Shown piece by piece: positions 12,301-24,867 of a stretch of DNA of 64,000 nucleotides. Positions within the stretch are counted from its first letter, which is position 1. Each line of letters opens with the position of its first letter. The translations under genes were made by a program, and so were the position numbers. This DNA is from Lachnospiraceae bacterium (GTDB taxonomy: Bacteria > Bacillota > Clostridia > Lachnospirales > Lachnospiraceae): positions 23,284-87,283 of the forward strand of contig JAFZGJ010000195.1 in NCBI GenBank assembly GCA_017555455.1, in the 5' to 3' direction. The notes under the pieces are model-generated. The model made no database searches. It worked only from the letters and a program-made list of their open reading frames with translations, and had not been told where the DNA came from.

Positions 12301-15300
12301 GTTTTTAATTCAACTGGTTTTGGTTTAATTAATTCATTACCATTTAAATCAGTAGCAGGTAAATTATTTAATCCTTTATAACCTTGCGCAACAGAAATAT
12401 TTAATTCTTTACTTTGAGCAGGAGTTAAAGCATAATTACTTAATAAACCAGTAGAGTGAATAAAGTTCGCGGTTCCAGTATTATGACAATGAGAACTATC
12501 CATATAGTCAGCTTTTAGACAGAATGTTTTCTCTTTTAAACTATATTTATCACCTTTTAATTTATATTTTTCAGGTAATTTAATTTTAAAGTTTTTAACT
12601 GGATAAGCAATAGAGGAAGTCCCCTGCCAAGCAGTTTGAACTTTATCCCAAGTGTAATCAGTTTTATTGCCCTCAGGCGGATTAGGGTCATGATAAGTAA
12701 CTCTAATTTTTGGTTTATGATTATCTTTATCCATACGTGCCCAATCATCTTTATTAATAAAGAATGTCATATATGGAATTTTTTCTGGAAATTGATTATC
12801 AGAATCACTGTCTAAATAATTTTTTGTCCATAATTCAGCTTGTTTTAATTCATCTCTTAAATTATATACATAATTGCGCAATACCTAAGTATCTGTTAAA
12901 CAAGTTTTATACATTCTAACACAATCCACTTTTGTTACTCCGTACTAAGGATCTGCGTTTGATAAACCTCTATTAATATATGTTCTTGTTGCATTATTAA
13001 TTACATTGAAATTTAATTCAGCATTTGCTCGAGCAATAACCCCATTGGCAAAAATTTTAACATATTTATTTTCAGGGTCAATGGTTAAAGTAATATGACA
13101 AGGAGCATCTTCTTTATTTACGCCATTAATATTATAATAAGCTATTAAATTATTAATACCCCATGAAGGCATATTCAATACAGCCTTATCTTTATAAATA
13201 AAGAAACCTGCGTTTTCCGCATAAGTCATAGAAAAAATAGTCTATTCGCTACCAATATCTACTGCCTTAAAAACAATTTCTAAAGTAGCTCCAGAATTTT
13301 GGGTAATACTTTGATAAAAACCATAAGGAATAGACACATAAGATTTTCCACTACAATGCAAATAGCCACTAGGTACTTCTATTCCATTTACTGCTTCTGT
13401 TTCCCAACCATTTGAAGAATAGTTAAAACCTACTAATGTTGCATCATCAGAAGCATTCTATGAACTCATATTTTCCCAAACATATTTACTCGTTGAATTA
13501 GTTTGTCCTTTTTTGGCGCTATAGTGTATTATTAAAGCATCTTCTCTTTGTAGAGGATACTTAGATATTTTTTCTTCAATATTTACTTTAATTGTTTCGG
13601 AATATCCTATCGCGCTTACTGCATTGCTAGAAGCCTTAAATTTAATATAGTAAGTTCCTACATTCTAAAAGGTTACTGGATAAGTAAAAGCTCCCGCGCG
13701 ATTTAATTCTGCCATCGCTGGAACAGTAGGAATACCAGTTTCCCAATCAAAATCTGGAGTTTCTCCATATCGACCCTCTATAATAAAATCAGAACCACCA
13801 ACATAAATTAGCTATAAAGGAATAGATAAAGGTTCTCCTTGATACCCCAAAGTCGCATCGCCATCAAAAGAAGTAGTTAAATAAATAATATTATTTTCCA
13901 TAATAACAAAGTTTCTAGTAATAGTATTTGTTACGGTGGATGGATCATCTTGCACATATGCATAAGCAGTAATTTTAAATTGACCTTGGCCGATATTTTC
14001 AGCAGCCTATTTAATAGGCAATCTAATTGATTGAATGCCCATAGTTGCACTAGAAGAAACAATTTCTCCCATATCATATAATTGACCATTTTGAGTAATC
14101 GTATAATTTAATACTGAATGTTTGGAATATATTGTATTAACAGTAAAATTATAAGTAATTGCGCTTGTTGCTGAGAAAGTTTGGCCGTCTGGTAAATCAA
14201 CTATTAATGACATACTTCCTACAACTACTTTTACTTTTACTTCATTAGAATAGGCTTGCGCTCGGTCAATAATATAAAAAGTATAAGTATGTTCCCCTTT
14301 TGATGGTTTTAAGGTCACTGAACCCGCACCAAATCTAGTAATTGGTACACCAGTTGAATATACTTTAGAATTATCAAAATAATCTACTACTTTAGAATCT
14401 TTTGTATCTTTAATAAATAAAGTTGCCGTACCTGCTGTAGGGCCAGTCCAGTAATATTCTAAAGTAATAACTTCTCCTTCTTTTACAGAAAATCCTGTAT
14501 CAGAACCAGTTACTGAAATGGAAGGGACCGCAGACCCGCCTCCACCGCCACCTGAACCATAGCCACTAAAAATCGCCAATAAACCTGCAATTAAACCATT
14601 TGCCAAAGGATATTGCTCCGCAATTTTTAACTCACCTTCAGGATTATCTTCTGTCTAGGTTCCTTCGACAATTTCTTCTAATCTTTTTTTATCTTCAGGA
14701 TCATTTGGATTAAAAATTTGAAATAATTTAGAAGAATCTCCATCTCCTAAATTATCCATACCAAAAGTAAAAGCTTTATCTCCACGAGATAATTTTTCTT
14801 CTATAATCATATCGGCAATGGTATCAAACTAATAAGGCATTAAATTTAATCTACGCCCAAAGGTTGGAAACTTTTGTCTAGCTTCAATAATTTCTTTATT
14901 TAAAGAACTTAGGAGCGGATCAGCATTTGGATTATTTTCAATATCTTGTCTAAACGCTTCTAAAGCCGAATGAACATCTTCTGCCGCAGTAATCGCAGCT
15001 TTAGAATATCCCTCTGCTTCGTTTAATCTTATTTTAGTATCTTCAATATCTTCTTCAATAGATTTTTGAATATTTTTAGCTTCTTCTAACAAAGATTCTG
15101 TAGCTTCTTTATTTATTACACTAATAGAACTAGCCCTTAAAGCCTCATCGGTATAATTAGAAATATTAACTAAATCACTTACCTCAAATACCTTTTTCCA
15201 ATTTTCTTCTATATCTAAATCAGTGTCATATTTTTGCTCAACCCAAGTATCAGTGAATTTCATTCTTAAATTAATATTAAATCCCCAAGTGTCATCATTA

Positions 15301-15887
15301 ATATCAAAATAAGCGATATTCCCTTTTTCATCTTGATAATACTAAATTGCTCCAAATTCATCAAGAATTTTATCTCCGTTAGATTGCGCTTTTATTACTT
15401 TAACAAAAGTTCCATTTGAGCTTAATTCATAGCCATTTAAAGCTTCATTCCAAATATATCGTTCATCTAGATCACATAAACCATATTCAAATAAACCATC
15501 TTTTTTAATTCTAGAAACAAACATATAATCAGATGGTTTTTCATACTATTTAATTCTAAATTGAACTGAACGAGCTACTGCTAAGTGTTTTGTCTAAACT
15601 CCGCCCAATGACCAATACCCATTTTCAATTTCAGGTAAAATACTTGCAATATGACCTACTTTTGTATAATAATAAGTATCTACATCTTTAGATTGTTTAA
15701 TATAAATCGCCGCATTTTCCTCTTTTAAAGCTTGGTCAGAAATTACTAATACAAATCCATTAATAGGAACTGCAGATTCAGTCCAATCAGAAGCTGTATT
15801 TCTTGCCTCTTCTTCCATTTCAGCAATAGTGGAAAATACTTTTTCAATCGCAAAATCTCTTCCTGCGCGCCCACTGTAAAAGCCCAT
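6327..15887 (-). CDS. Giant tail adhesin, 3,186 aa: coiled coil, Ig-like, LamG-like, CotH-like and leucine-rich repeats
   Basis: One uninterrupted frame under TAG=Gln: about 27 in-frame TAGs and no TAA or TGA until 6327. Start ATG at 15887 (MGFYSGRAGRDFAIEKVFST), ribosome site AAAGGAGTG. Approximate layout: tail-attachment N-terminus (1-200); coiled coil (250-310); Gly run (443-450) and Ig-like domain (455-560); LamG/concanavalin-like strand region (887-980); CotH-kinase-like region (1,003-1,700) with GTSSIAYPVKNFKIKL (1,089), FCLKADYMDSSH (1,122), YWGIYNFNLD (1,230), NYYLTLMTTGMIDNF..KN (1,548) and FYDLDSSLG (1,681); leucine-rich repeats (about 1,960-3,170). The repeats have BspA/DUF285-type units such as MFKGCISL, FSGCSNL, MFFGCNNL, MFGNCARL and MFRGCSAL. 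Probably the main receptor-binding protein. The CotH call rests on motif order only. A shorter product would be made if any TAG terminated. Confidence 0.75.
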
Positions 15888-15891
15888 TATT

Positions 15892-16233
15892 TCACACTCC
15901 TTTATGATATAAAATATCTACTATTATATTACTATATAAAGCCGCATCATTTGAAGTTCCAATAATTAAAGATTTTATAATAATCGTTTGATTTAATTCA
16001 AAACGACCTGTCGAACCGATTACGCCTTCACTTCCATTAATAAAAAATTTAGTTCCTCTAGGAGCCTAAATTCCTAAGGAAATAATGCTAATTTCTTTCG
16101 CTTTCTCCGTATCCGCAATTAAATTACAAAGATCTGTACCTAATTCAAAATTAGTTCTTTCTTTTAAATCAGAAGATGAATAAGTAGGATATTTATATAG
16201 ATATTGAATAAATTTTACATTTTTTTCTGCCAT
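15892..16233 (-). CDS. Small baseplate/tail protein (113 aa)
   Basis: ATG at 16233 (MAEKNVKFIQYLYKYPTYSS), ribosome site AAAAAGGAG; stop TGA four bases before the giant adhesin start. One TAG at codon 58 (LGI-TAG-APRGTKF). The second half (RFELNQTIIIKSLIIGTS) is beta-rich. No family recognised. Tight coupling to the adhesin suggests an attachment or connector role. Confidence 0.6.
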
Positions 16234-16250
16234 TTCAAAACTCCTTTTTA

Positions 16251-18092
16251 TTAAAAACGCGATAACGCTCGAGTGGCCTAAATATTCATCATACCATTAT
16301 AAGTTAATGGTATTGAAATTGATTTAATCATATAATGACCATAAATACGAGAATCATTATCTTCAACTTCTATTTTTCTATTTGGCTCTAGCCAGTAAAT
16401 TGGCAAAGCATTTATAGTAATTGTTTCATTTAATGTTAAATGCTAATATAGTAATTCTCTAATTCTATCAAAACAAGACTAAATATTTGAAGAAGCCTAT
16501 AATGTATTAAATAAAGCATCATCTATCTAAGATACACAATTATATTCCCCAGTTGCTATTAATTTATCTCGTTCTTCTTTTGTGCGAACAAAAATAATAT
16601 CAGGCACTTCTTTGGTAAATACATACACACAATCTGTATTAGTTTCCGCATAAGTTCTTCTTCCAATTTTATTTACAGAATATTCTCCAAAAACAGAGCT
16701 TTCATCAATAAAATCAAAGAAAAAATTTACTGTTGTGGGGTCACTATAAATCCATTTTTCTCCATCATATAGATTTCTCCATTCAGCATCTAATTCTTTT
16801 TTATAATAATCCCAATCTATTTTTTCTTTATTCAACATATCTTCTGCTTTAATATTTTGACAATACTAATAAATACCCTCTCTCCAATTAATTTCTTCTG
16901 AACCAGTTAAATTTTTTAATTCTTCTAATGTAGGCTTAGAATCAATAGCTAAATGATACCGAATAGGAATTTCTGCACCACTAAAAGTTTTTCTAACTCC
17001 CCATACAACATAATCATTTTTAATATTATTGTAATTAGGATTATTGTTCAACGCACTAATTAATTTTTTATTATTTTTAAAAGAGTAAATTGTCTCTTCT
17101 ATATCAAAATTTGCCTAATAATCAACAACTTTTAAATCTTCATTAGTAATTGCCGAAATAGGAGAATAACTATTATTTAAATAATTGCGAATTTCTTGAA
17201 ATCGAAAATGTCCATCTATATCATAAAAATATTCAAAATTACCTAAAACATTTTTAATTTTATCTAAAATATTAGCTACCGTATCCCCTGGTGCTGCAAT
17301 TAATTCTCCAGGGTAGGTAAAATCAGTTAATGTATAGCCAATCTAATCTCCTGCAGTAAATTCTTCATAACCATCTAATTTATCCCAAGAATAATGAGAC
17401 ATATATTCCCCATTTTCTCCATCTATAGAAGTTTGAATATAAATAGGCCTTGAGCCATTGTATGACATTAAATATCTAATTTGCTCAGGAATATCTGCAA
17501 TATAAATATTACTGATTTTTTCTCCTCCATAATGATGCATTAACTCTTGAATAATTTTAAAAATTAAAATTTGTTGATAATAAATATCTCCATTTTCATC
17601 AACAATTTCAGCTTCATGAAATATAACTGTTTCCGGAATAACACCTGCAACATCACCATTTAACAAACATCCCTTATCTTTCGCGGTAATATTTACAGTT
17701 GTTCCATTATTATTTTTCTAAAAAGAAGCATTAGTAAAAACATATAGCCCTTGTTTAAACCAAATAATATCATCAACCTAATTTTTAAAAGGAACAGGTA
17801 ATTTATTCTTTAAGCCGACAAATAATCTAAATTTAGTATTTAACTAAATAAATTCTTCAATATTATATTCATTAGATATAATAAAACTGCAATTACAAGT
17901 ACGACGAACAGAAGAATTACCATTTATATTAATATTTCCTCCGGTTAATACCCCTTGAATCTCTCTAATCGGTTCTTCATCCCAATTTAATACTTCTAAT
18001 TTTACAAATTTTTCTTTTATAGGCATTTCATCAATAGCCATCAATAAATCTTTTGAATAATCATTATTTTTAAGAAACATATACTCTCGCAT
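16251..18092 (-). CDS. Baseplate/tail-hub-type protein (613 aa)
   Basis: ATG at 18092, or the in-frame ATG at 18080; both overlap the end of the upstream gene. Stop TAA. About 11 TAGs. The C-terminus (SRIYGHYMIKSISIPLTYNG) resembles the final beta-strands of Gram-positive phage tail proteins in the DUF5048/hub class. The first part has GVLTGGNININGNSSVRR, a beta-rich segment I associate with baseplate components. The gene sits between the Fn3-like tail protein and the adhesin cluster. No catalytic motif was noticed. Assignment to a hub or baseplate role is inference from position plus these weak similarities. Confidence 0.6.
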
Positions 18093-20349
18093 GATATATT
18101 ACAGTAATAGTAGCTGTAATACTGGTCACACTTCCTCCTAAATTACATCTTAAAGAAGTAACCTTATCCTAAAGTTCAAAACTATCATCAGAAATAGGTT
18201 TTAGTATATCATTAATATAAAATTCCGCCTTTCCTCCACTAGGACTTTCTATATCAATGCGTAAAAATGATAATCCTAAAATCTAATCTATTATCACATT
18301 CTATTTTTGTTCTTCTTCAATAATAGCCTAAAAAACATCTCCGTTATTACCTTCTGCAATAGAAAAAGTTTTATGTAAGCTATAAAACTTAGTAATACCA
18401 GTATAATCCATATAATTTTTAGATCTATTATTTATATTATATTCACAATAGCCCTTATAAAATATTGATACAGCCATTTTCTCAGTTTGACCTTTTAATG
18501 TTAGTCCATAAATATCTATTACTTCATCTAATACAAAATTTCCATTAACAACAATCTCTGTTTCTGTTCCATCTTTTTGTGTTAATACAATGGTACATTT
18601 TGGGATTTGCGCAGTATTATTAGAACTAACTTCTATTTGTAAAAAATTTAAATATTTAATTTGAGAAGAATACCCTGTCTATTCACTATTTTCTTTATCT
18701 GCAATTTTTTGAAATAAGTTCTAATCAACATTAGAAGTTTTTACATTATTAATAGAACCATTTACATATTTTAGCCCCATATTTTTTGGAGCAATATAAT
18801 TTCCTTTTAACCAAATTCCATAATTTAATGCATTAGTTAAATTAGCATCCGCAACTTCATTTGCGGTTGAAGAAAAACTATATAGCATTCTTCCCAATGT
18901 ATCATTTGGGGATAAAGAAGTATTCATTAATGAAATAATGTGGATTCCCTCAGTAGGAGATTTAAAAAATTTATAATTTCCATTTGTTAAGAATTCTTCT
19001 ACTTGTTTTCTAAACATTCTTTCATAAGTAATATTTACATTATCTAAATTCACATAAGTATCAAATGCGTCATGAAATTTAATTACTTTCCCATACCTAT
19101 CTTTAGACTCATAATCAAAAGTATAAAATAAATTTTGCTCATCTGATTTATAAGAAATTAAGCCAGAAATCGGGAAAGTAAAATAATTCACTTCGCCATT
19201 TCTTCTAATAAAAGGATATTTTGCGCCAATTGTTTCAGTTTTAGTTTCTTGTAATTGTCGTTTTAAATTGGAAATTTTAGGATTATATTTTATTTTTAAT
19301 TGTTTATTATCCCCTACTAAAAACATATGCTAATATTCGCAAAGAATTGAATCTGAATAAGTTGCTGCGCCTCTCTAATTTTCTTGAGTAATAACAGAAA
19401 TACTATATTTATATTCAACCCCAGATTCTACTAAAAAATCAGAAAACAACAAAGGGTCTTCAGAAGGATAATTTGTATCTAATACTTGAAAATATTTATA
19501 ATCTTCCCATTTATTAAAATTAGAATTTGAATCAGTTCTTCTTAAAATTAAATTTTCAACAAGAGACTAATCGCAAACAATTTCAAGGTCAATACATCCT
19601 TCTTCCATATTATTTTTTGTAGATTGAAAATATAACCCAGGATTATCTAAAATAGATACAAAACAAGTAAAAACATATTGTGTTTGCCCAATATACCCAT
19701 TTTTTGTTTCAATAGCATAATTTACCTAATAAGTTTCTAAATCTTGCAATTCCGTATTAAAAACGCAATCATCAATATCACTAGAGCTAGAGTGCGCTTT
19801 CCACCCAGTTGTTTCAATTATTTCCCCGTATGTATTACATAAATCAAATCTATAACGCGCCTCTGTTTCTTGCATATCTTCTGTATTAATATATTTTCCT
19901 TTAAAAACTGGAGAATTATTATATATAACATCGCCTTCTGCAGCATTTAAAATATTAATATTAATTTGAGAAGAGGGAGAAGTTGCTTTTAAATAGCAAA
20001 TAGAAGACCATTCAGAATTCTATGAACTAATGCTATATTGCAACTATAATTTATAAATACCTATCTTCCAACCTTCCATTAACATTGCAGAAGAAATTTC
20101 CACGTAAGGACCTTTTTCATCAACATAATTTACATTATATAAATTTTCTGTTTTTGCTCGACCATTAGCCAATACACTTTTATTGGTTTTTTGGTCTGTT
20201 ATAGACGCAAAAATCTATTTCCTTGTTGTAGAAGCATCCATTGCATTAGAAGTTTTATAATATATTTTTACCACATCCTAATCAGCAGGAAAAGCTGGTA
20301 AAGATGAATTAATTATTAATGGAAATAAAATTTCATTATCCAATATCAA
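18070..20349 (-). CDS. Tail protein with fibronectin-like beta modules (759 aa)
   Basis: No ATG fits the ribosome site (AGGAGG at 20354-20359); in-frame TTG codons at 20352, 20349 and 20343 are the candidates and 20349 is chosen. Stop TAA at 18070, 23 nt inside the next gene. About 14 TAGs. The sequence is a chain of beta-sandwich-like repeats with conserved Trp/Tyr pairs (for example SEWSSICYLKATSPS and YAIETKNGYIGQTQYVFTC), typical of Fn3-like modules in phage tail-tip proteins. It follows the 130-residue protein and terminator. Probable baseplate or tail-tip structural protein. Confidence 0.62.
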
Positions 20350-20419
20350 CAAACCTCCTGTATCTCTCTTTTTATTATTTTAAATTTTAATATTTCTAAC
20401 TTTTGTAATTAGACCAATA

Positions 20420-20447
20420 AAAAGAAGGCAGGAATTACTCCTGCCCA
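20420..20447 (-). terminator. Terminator overlapping a stop codon
   Basis: GGCAGGAGTAATTCCTGCC on the minus strand followed by TTCTTTTTATT. The stop TAA of the 130-residue gene lies within the hairpin. No promoter is evident before the next gene. Confidence 0.7.
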
Positions 20448-20827
20448 TCCTCATCATCTTTAATCATATGCATTAATACATTCATTTGCTAAGCAGATAA
20501 TTCAATATCCCCTAATGCATCAATATTAAATTTTAAAATACGAACTTCTTGTTCCATAGCCATTAAATCATTTAACTCTTTTTCAGCTAAAGTTCGTTTT
20601 TCTGCGTCATTAAAAATATAAACTCCATTTTCTAATCCTGTAGAATATTCTTGACAAACTTTAACTCTTTCAGCTTCTAACTCTTGATAAATAGTAAATA
20701 AAGTTTTAAAATTTTTCTAAATTGCATAACTTACTTTTGCAGGAAATTTTAATTCTTTATCTTCAATTATCTAATGTAAAGCTTCAGCAAAAGCAACGAT
20801 AAACGCATTTGTATATTTCATATTCAT
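20435..20827 (-). CDS. Small helical tail-associated protein (130 aa)
   Basis: ATG at 20827 (second ATG at 20821) with AAAAAGGAG upstream; stop TAA inside a terminator hairpin. Three TAGs, including LH-TAG-IIEDKE and SA-TAG-QMNVLM, where Gln would fit a helix. Largely alpha-helical and acidic at the C-terminus (IKDDEDGQE). No family recognised. It sits between two large tail proteins, where small chaperone-like or baseplate adaptor genes often lie. Confidence 0.6.
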
Positions 20828-20852
20828 TAAACTCCTTTTTATCATTTGTATA

Positions 20853-23800
20853 TTAACCAAATTTCGCGACTCCTCCACCGGCATTTTCTATAATACTGGT
20901 TAAAGAAATACCTTTTGGATAATTAGGATTAAAAAAGAAAATATCTGTTCCAGCTGCTAATGCTATCCCTGCAACATCAGAACTTTCTATTTTAACTCCT
21001 CCCTAATATCCATTCCCATTCCATGAGCCCCTAATGCGAATCCCAGTCTCCGCGCTCTCCGATGTGCCAGCTCCATCGTCATATGCTTCAATATAACCAA
21101 TTCGCTAAGTTTGACTAATACTATCAACATAAAAACTTAATGAAGAATTTTCTAAAATTGCATTATAATCTCCAAAAGTTGAAATTAATGTTCCTCCCAT
21201 AATAGTAGGAGATTCAATAGTAACAGAAGTAATTTTTGTTTTAGTAATATAATCTGGAATTTCGGGAATATCTGGAATCTCTGGAATCATATTTTCAATT
21301 TCTTGTTTGGCACCAGCATTTAAATTATCCCAACTAATTACCCCATTTGCTGTTAAAGTTAAATTACCAGCCACTGTGACATTTCCAGCATTATCTACTA
21401 TAAATTTATTATTAACATTAATTGAACCATTAAATTTAGCTCTTCCATTAGAATCAATAGAAAATTCTTTTGAATTAAGTTCTCCATTTAACAAGTTAAT
21501 TTTTAACCCTGTTCCGTCTGTATTATAATTGCGAGACTAAATATACTAATTACTATCTGATAAATAAATCATATTACTGTTAGTGCTACTATCAAATACT
21601 TTAAAATATCCAGTATCTAAATTAGCATTGGTAATATCAAAAGAAAAACTGTTATTTTCACTATTAATAACTAAAGCACTAGATTTTAAATAAAAATCAT
21701 AAGCTTTAATCTATCCTTTTTGCAAATCAATTCTTATTCCTGACCCTGAATCTTCTAATGAATTATAAACATAATTATTCGATTGCAAATAATAATCATC
21801 ATTAGTAATATTAAGCAATTTTTTATCTATGCCTTTTACAATAAACTAACCACTTTCATTCTTACTTAAATCAAAAGTAAAAGAAGCTGACTCACTATCG
21901 AGTAATAAAGATGTAGATTCTAAAGTAAAATGATTAGCACTAATGTTTCCTGTCGTTAAATTAATGGTCATACCATTTTCTACAGGAGATTTAATAATTG
22001 CATTTTCCCCTGTAGCATCAAATTCAATTCTACCACTACCTGAACGTCCAATGAAAGCTCTACCATCCGCGTAAAATCCAAACGCGCCTTCGCCAGCATT
22101 AAAACCTAATAATCCAGTGCCAGACTATAATGTTTTGTCTGAACTAGATGTCTCAAGTATTCCCATTAATACTCCAGTAAAAGAATTATCTTCTTCTTTA
22201 TATCCAGCCCCTATTTGAGCAGCTAAAATATAACTGCCTTCTTCATTAATCTAAATACTCGCACCGTCCCAAGCATTTAAAATACTTTTAGAAAAAGCAT
22301 TTATTTTACCCACAATTGGTTGAATATAAACATCATTCGCACTAACTGCATAATATAAATTAATTGGATCAAAATATTCTAAAGGTTTGATTTCATTTTC
22401 ATCAATAACTAAATCGCCTAGCGCAATAAAATTATCAGTAATTAATTTCCCATCTTTATCCAAAAGCTTTAAAATACTATTATCCCATTTTGGCGAATAC
22501 CCTTCTTCATCATACATAATAACAGTAGGGCCAATAAATTCATAAGTCTAATATATAGATTCGCTAGTTTGCGCGATTGGCATTAAATAATCTATATTAT
22601 ATGGAAATATCTGTTTATTATTTGTTTTTGCTTTAATGCAAATAATAGAATTTGGCATATCTTTATTGAAAGACAATGGTGGAAATATTAAAGACCATTC
22701 TGTTTCACTAGTTTTAGAAAAAGAAAGATTTAAATCTTTTAAAGGATTTTTTAATTCATAATCTTTAGGAACGAAAATATCAATATTAAAATAATTATTA
22801 ACATTTTTTCCATTGTAAGTAGGTGAGCCATTAAAATATAACTAAATATTTAAATTGATTGTAGTATTAGTACTGCCATCAGCAAGAATAGCTTTATTAT
22901 TTAGATAAGTCGGACGCATAATTAAAGAAGAACCATTTGTCCCTGGGTCTCCTTCTTTAATAAACTCTAATTGTTTTAAAAAAACATAGTCTTTTCCACC
23001 AGCAGTAATAGTTAATTTAATAATATTATCTTCTGCTGCATTTCTAGAAAATTTTCTCTAAATAGAAAAATCAATAGATTTATCTTCTGTCAAATTATTT
23101 CCGGTTAATTCATTTTCGGTAGAACTGATTGGAATATACATAAACGAATCTTCTGCGTTATAATTTAAAAATTCCCACCTATAATTATAATTAAAATCAT
23201 TCGGATATATAGTAAAATTAATACTTTTATTTAAATTCTTATCTGTGCATACTCCCGCTTCATCATAATAATAAATTCCATTATTATCAATTTCAAAATT
23301 TAATGAAAATTCTTGTTCCTAAATTAAATTATATACTTCTCTAGAAACAGTAGTAATAACTTGATTAGATTCTTTAGAAATGATACTACAAAAATATTTA
23401 TGAACTCCATTAATATTCGCAATATTAATATTCTCTAAAATAAAATCAGTATTATCTAAATTAAAAATAACACCATTTTCATCTTCTTTTAGCCAAGCAG
23501 CATAATATTCGCTACCAGGATTAGGCACTACCTCTAAATTCGCTGTGCGCCCGTCCGCGCTATATTTAATATCTAATATATAATTAGACATATCTGTATC
23601 AGATAAATATAACTCAATTGTATTTGATGCTTTATAGTCTTCATAAAAAATGACTACTTTATAAGTTTGGTTTAAAATTCCTAAATCAACAAATTTATCT
23701 CTTGTAATAGTTAAAATTTGTTCATTAATTTTTAAATCCTTCCATCCCACTCCGCCTATTGAACTATAATTTTCATCTGAAACGGAAATTGAAGCATTTC

Positions 23801-24794
23801 TTTCAAACCAATGATACTAAACTTTAGACTAATTGATAACATCTGGATTACCGTTATATTTAACAATAGCCTTTAAAGGTAATTCCTATTTATCATTAAA
23901 ATAAATTCCTTGAATAGGAGAAATAAAAACTGTATAACCATCTAAATCTATTAACTCAGCAAACTAAATCGAGATATTTTTCGCAAATATTTCAGCATCT
24001 CCAGAATTATATCTTGCCTTTAATTCATCTTCTGTTTTATCGTCAGAGCGTTTAAAATTTTCAGAAAAAAAATCAACCGATACTACTCTTTTTAAATTAT
24101 CTCCATCAATAGATAACAAAGCCTAACATTTATACCATCTCTAAGTATAATTTAAAGGGTCTCCAACCATTTTATTAGTATCTAATATATATTCTAATTG
24201 TTCGCCATTTAAAGTTTCAAAAGTAATTCGAATTCCGTAATTACCGCTATAAACAGGAGGATAATACCAATCTGTTTGAAAATTGGAAGAAATCATTAAT
24301 AATTTTTTCCCTTTCGCATAACCCTAAAATTCAGAATCTTTTGATTCAGTTGGAATCATTTGCTCAGAAAAATTTTCAATAGAGCCATAAATCCCTTTTT
24401 CCATAAACATTGATTCTAAAGAAGGGTAAATTTTTTCAATCGGTAATCCTACTAAATTCACTCTTTCTTCATCTAAAATAACATCTTTTAAATCTGAAGC
24501 TGCGCGACTTTTTTTCCCAACAATAATTTTTTTATTAGAAAAATCTCCCATAGGAACAGATACAAAAACAATATCTTTTTCTCTATAACTCATTTCTTGA
24601 GATAGATCATATGCAGAAATAACACCATTTAAATAACGAACTTTATATTCTCCTGTTGCTGAATCAACTGCATATTCAATTTCACACTCAATAGTTTTAT
24701 CAAACTATAAAGACTTATCTCCACTATTAGATATAATTTGCATTGCATCCAATAAAGCTTGAGATATTTCATCCTAATTTTGCAAAGCGCCCAT
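20853..24794 (-). CDS. Large tail/baseplate protein of the minor-structural type (1,313 aa)
   Basis: ATG at 24794 directly abuts AAAGGAGG; the in-frame TTG at 24785 has better spacing and may be the true start. Stop TAA. About 21 TAGs and no other internal stop. The C-terminal third has repeated units of the form FSIDSNGRAKFNGSINV, FIVDNAGNVTVAGNLTL and ISWDNL (about residues 1,105-1,170), characteristic of Gram-positive phage tail proteins next to receptor-binding modules, then a Pro-rich spacer (EIPDIPEIPDYI). The centre is beta-rich. Directly downstream of the tape measure, where distal-tail and tail-endopeptidase proteins normally lie. Confidence 0.68.
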
Positions 24795-24828
24795 CCTCCT
24801 TTATCTCTTTATATTATAGCAAAAAAAA

Positions 24829-24867
24829 ATAAAAAAGTCAAAGTGCGGATAATTTATCCGCACTTTA
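24829..24867 (-). terminator. Strong terminator after tape measure
   Basis: Perfect stem AAGTGCGGATA / TATCCGCACTT with a 3-nt loop, followed on the minus strand by TGACTTTTTTATTTTTTTTT. The next gene begins about 35 nt later with no visible promoter. Confidence 0.88.
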
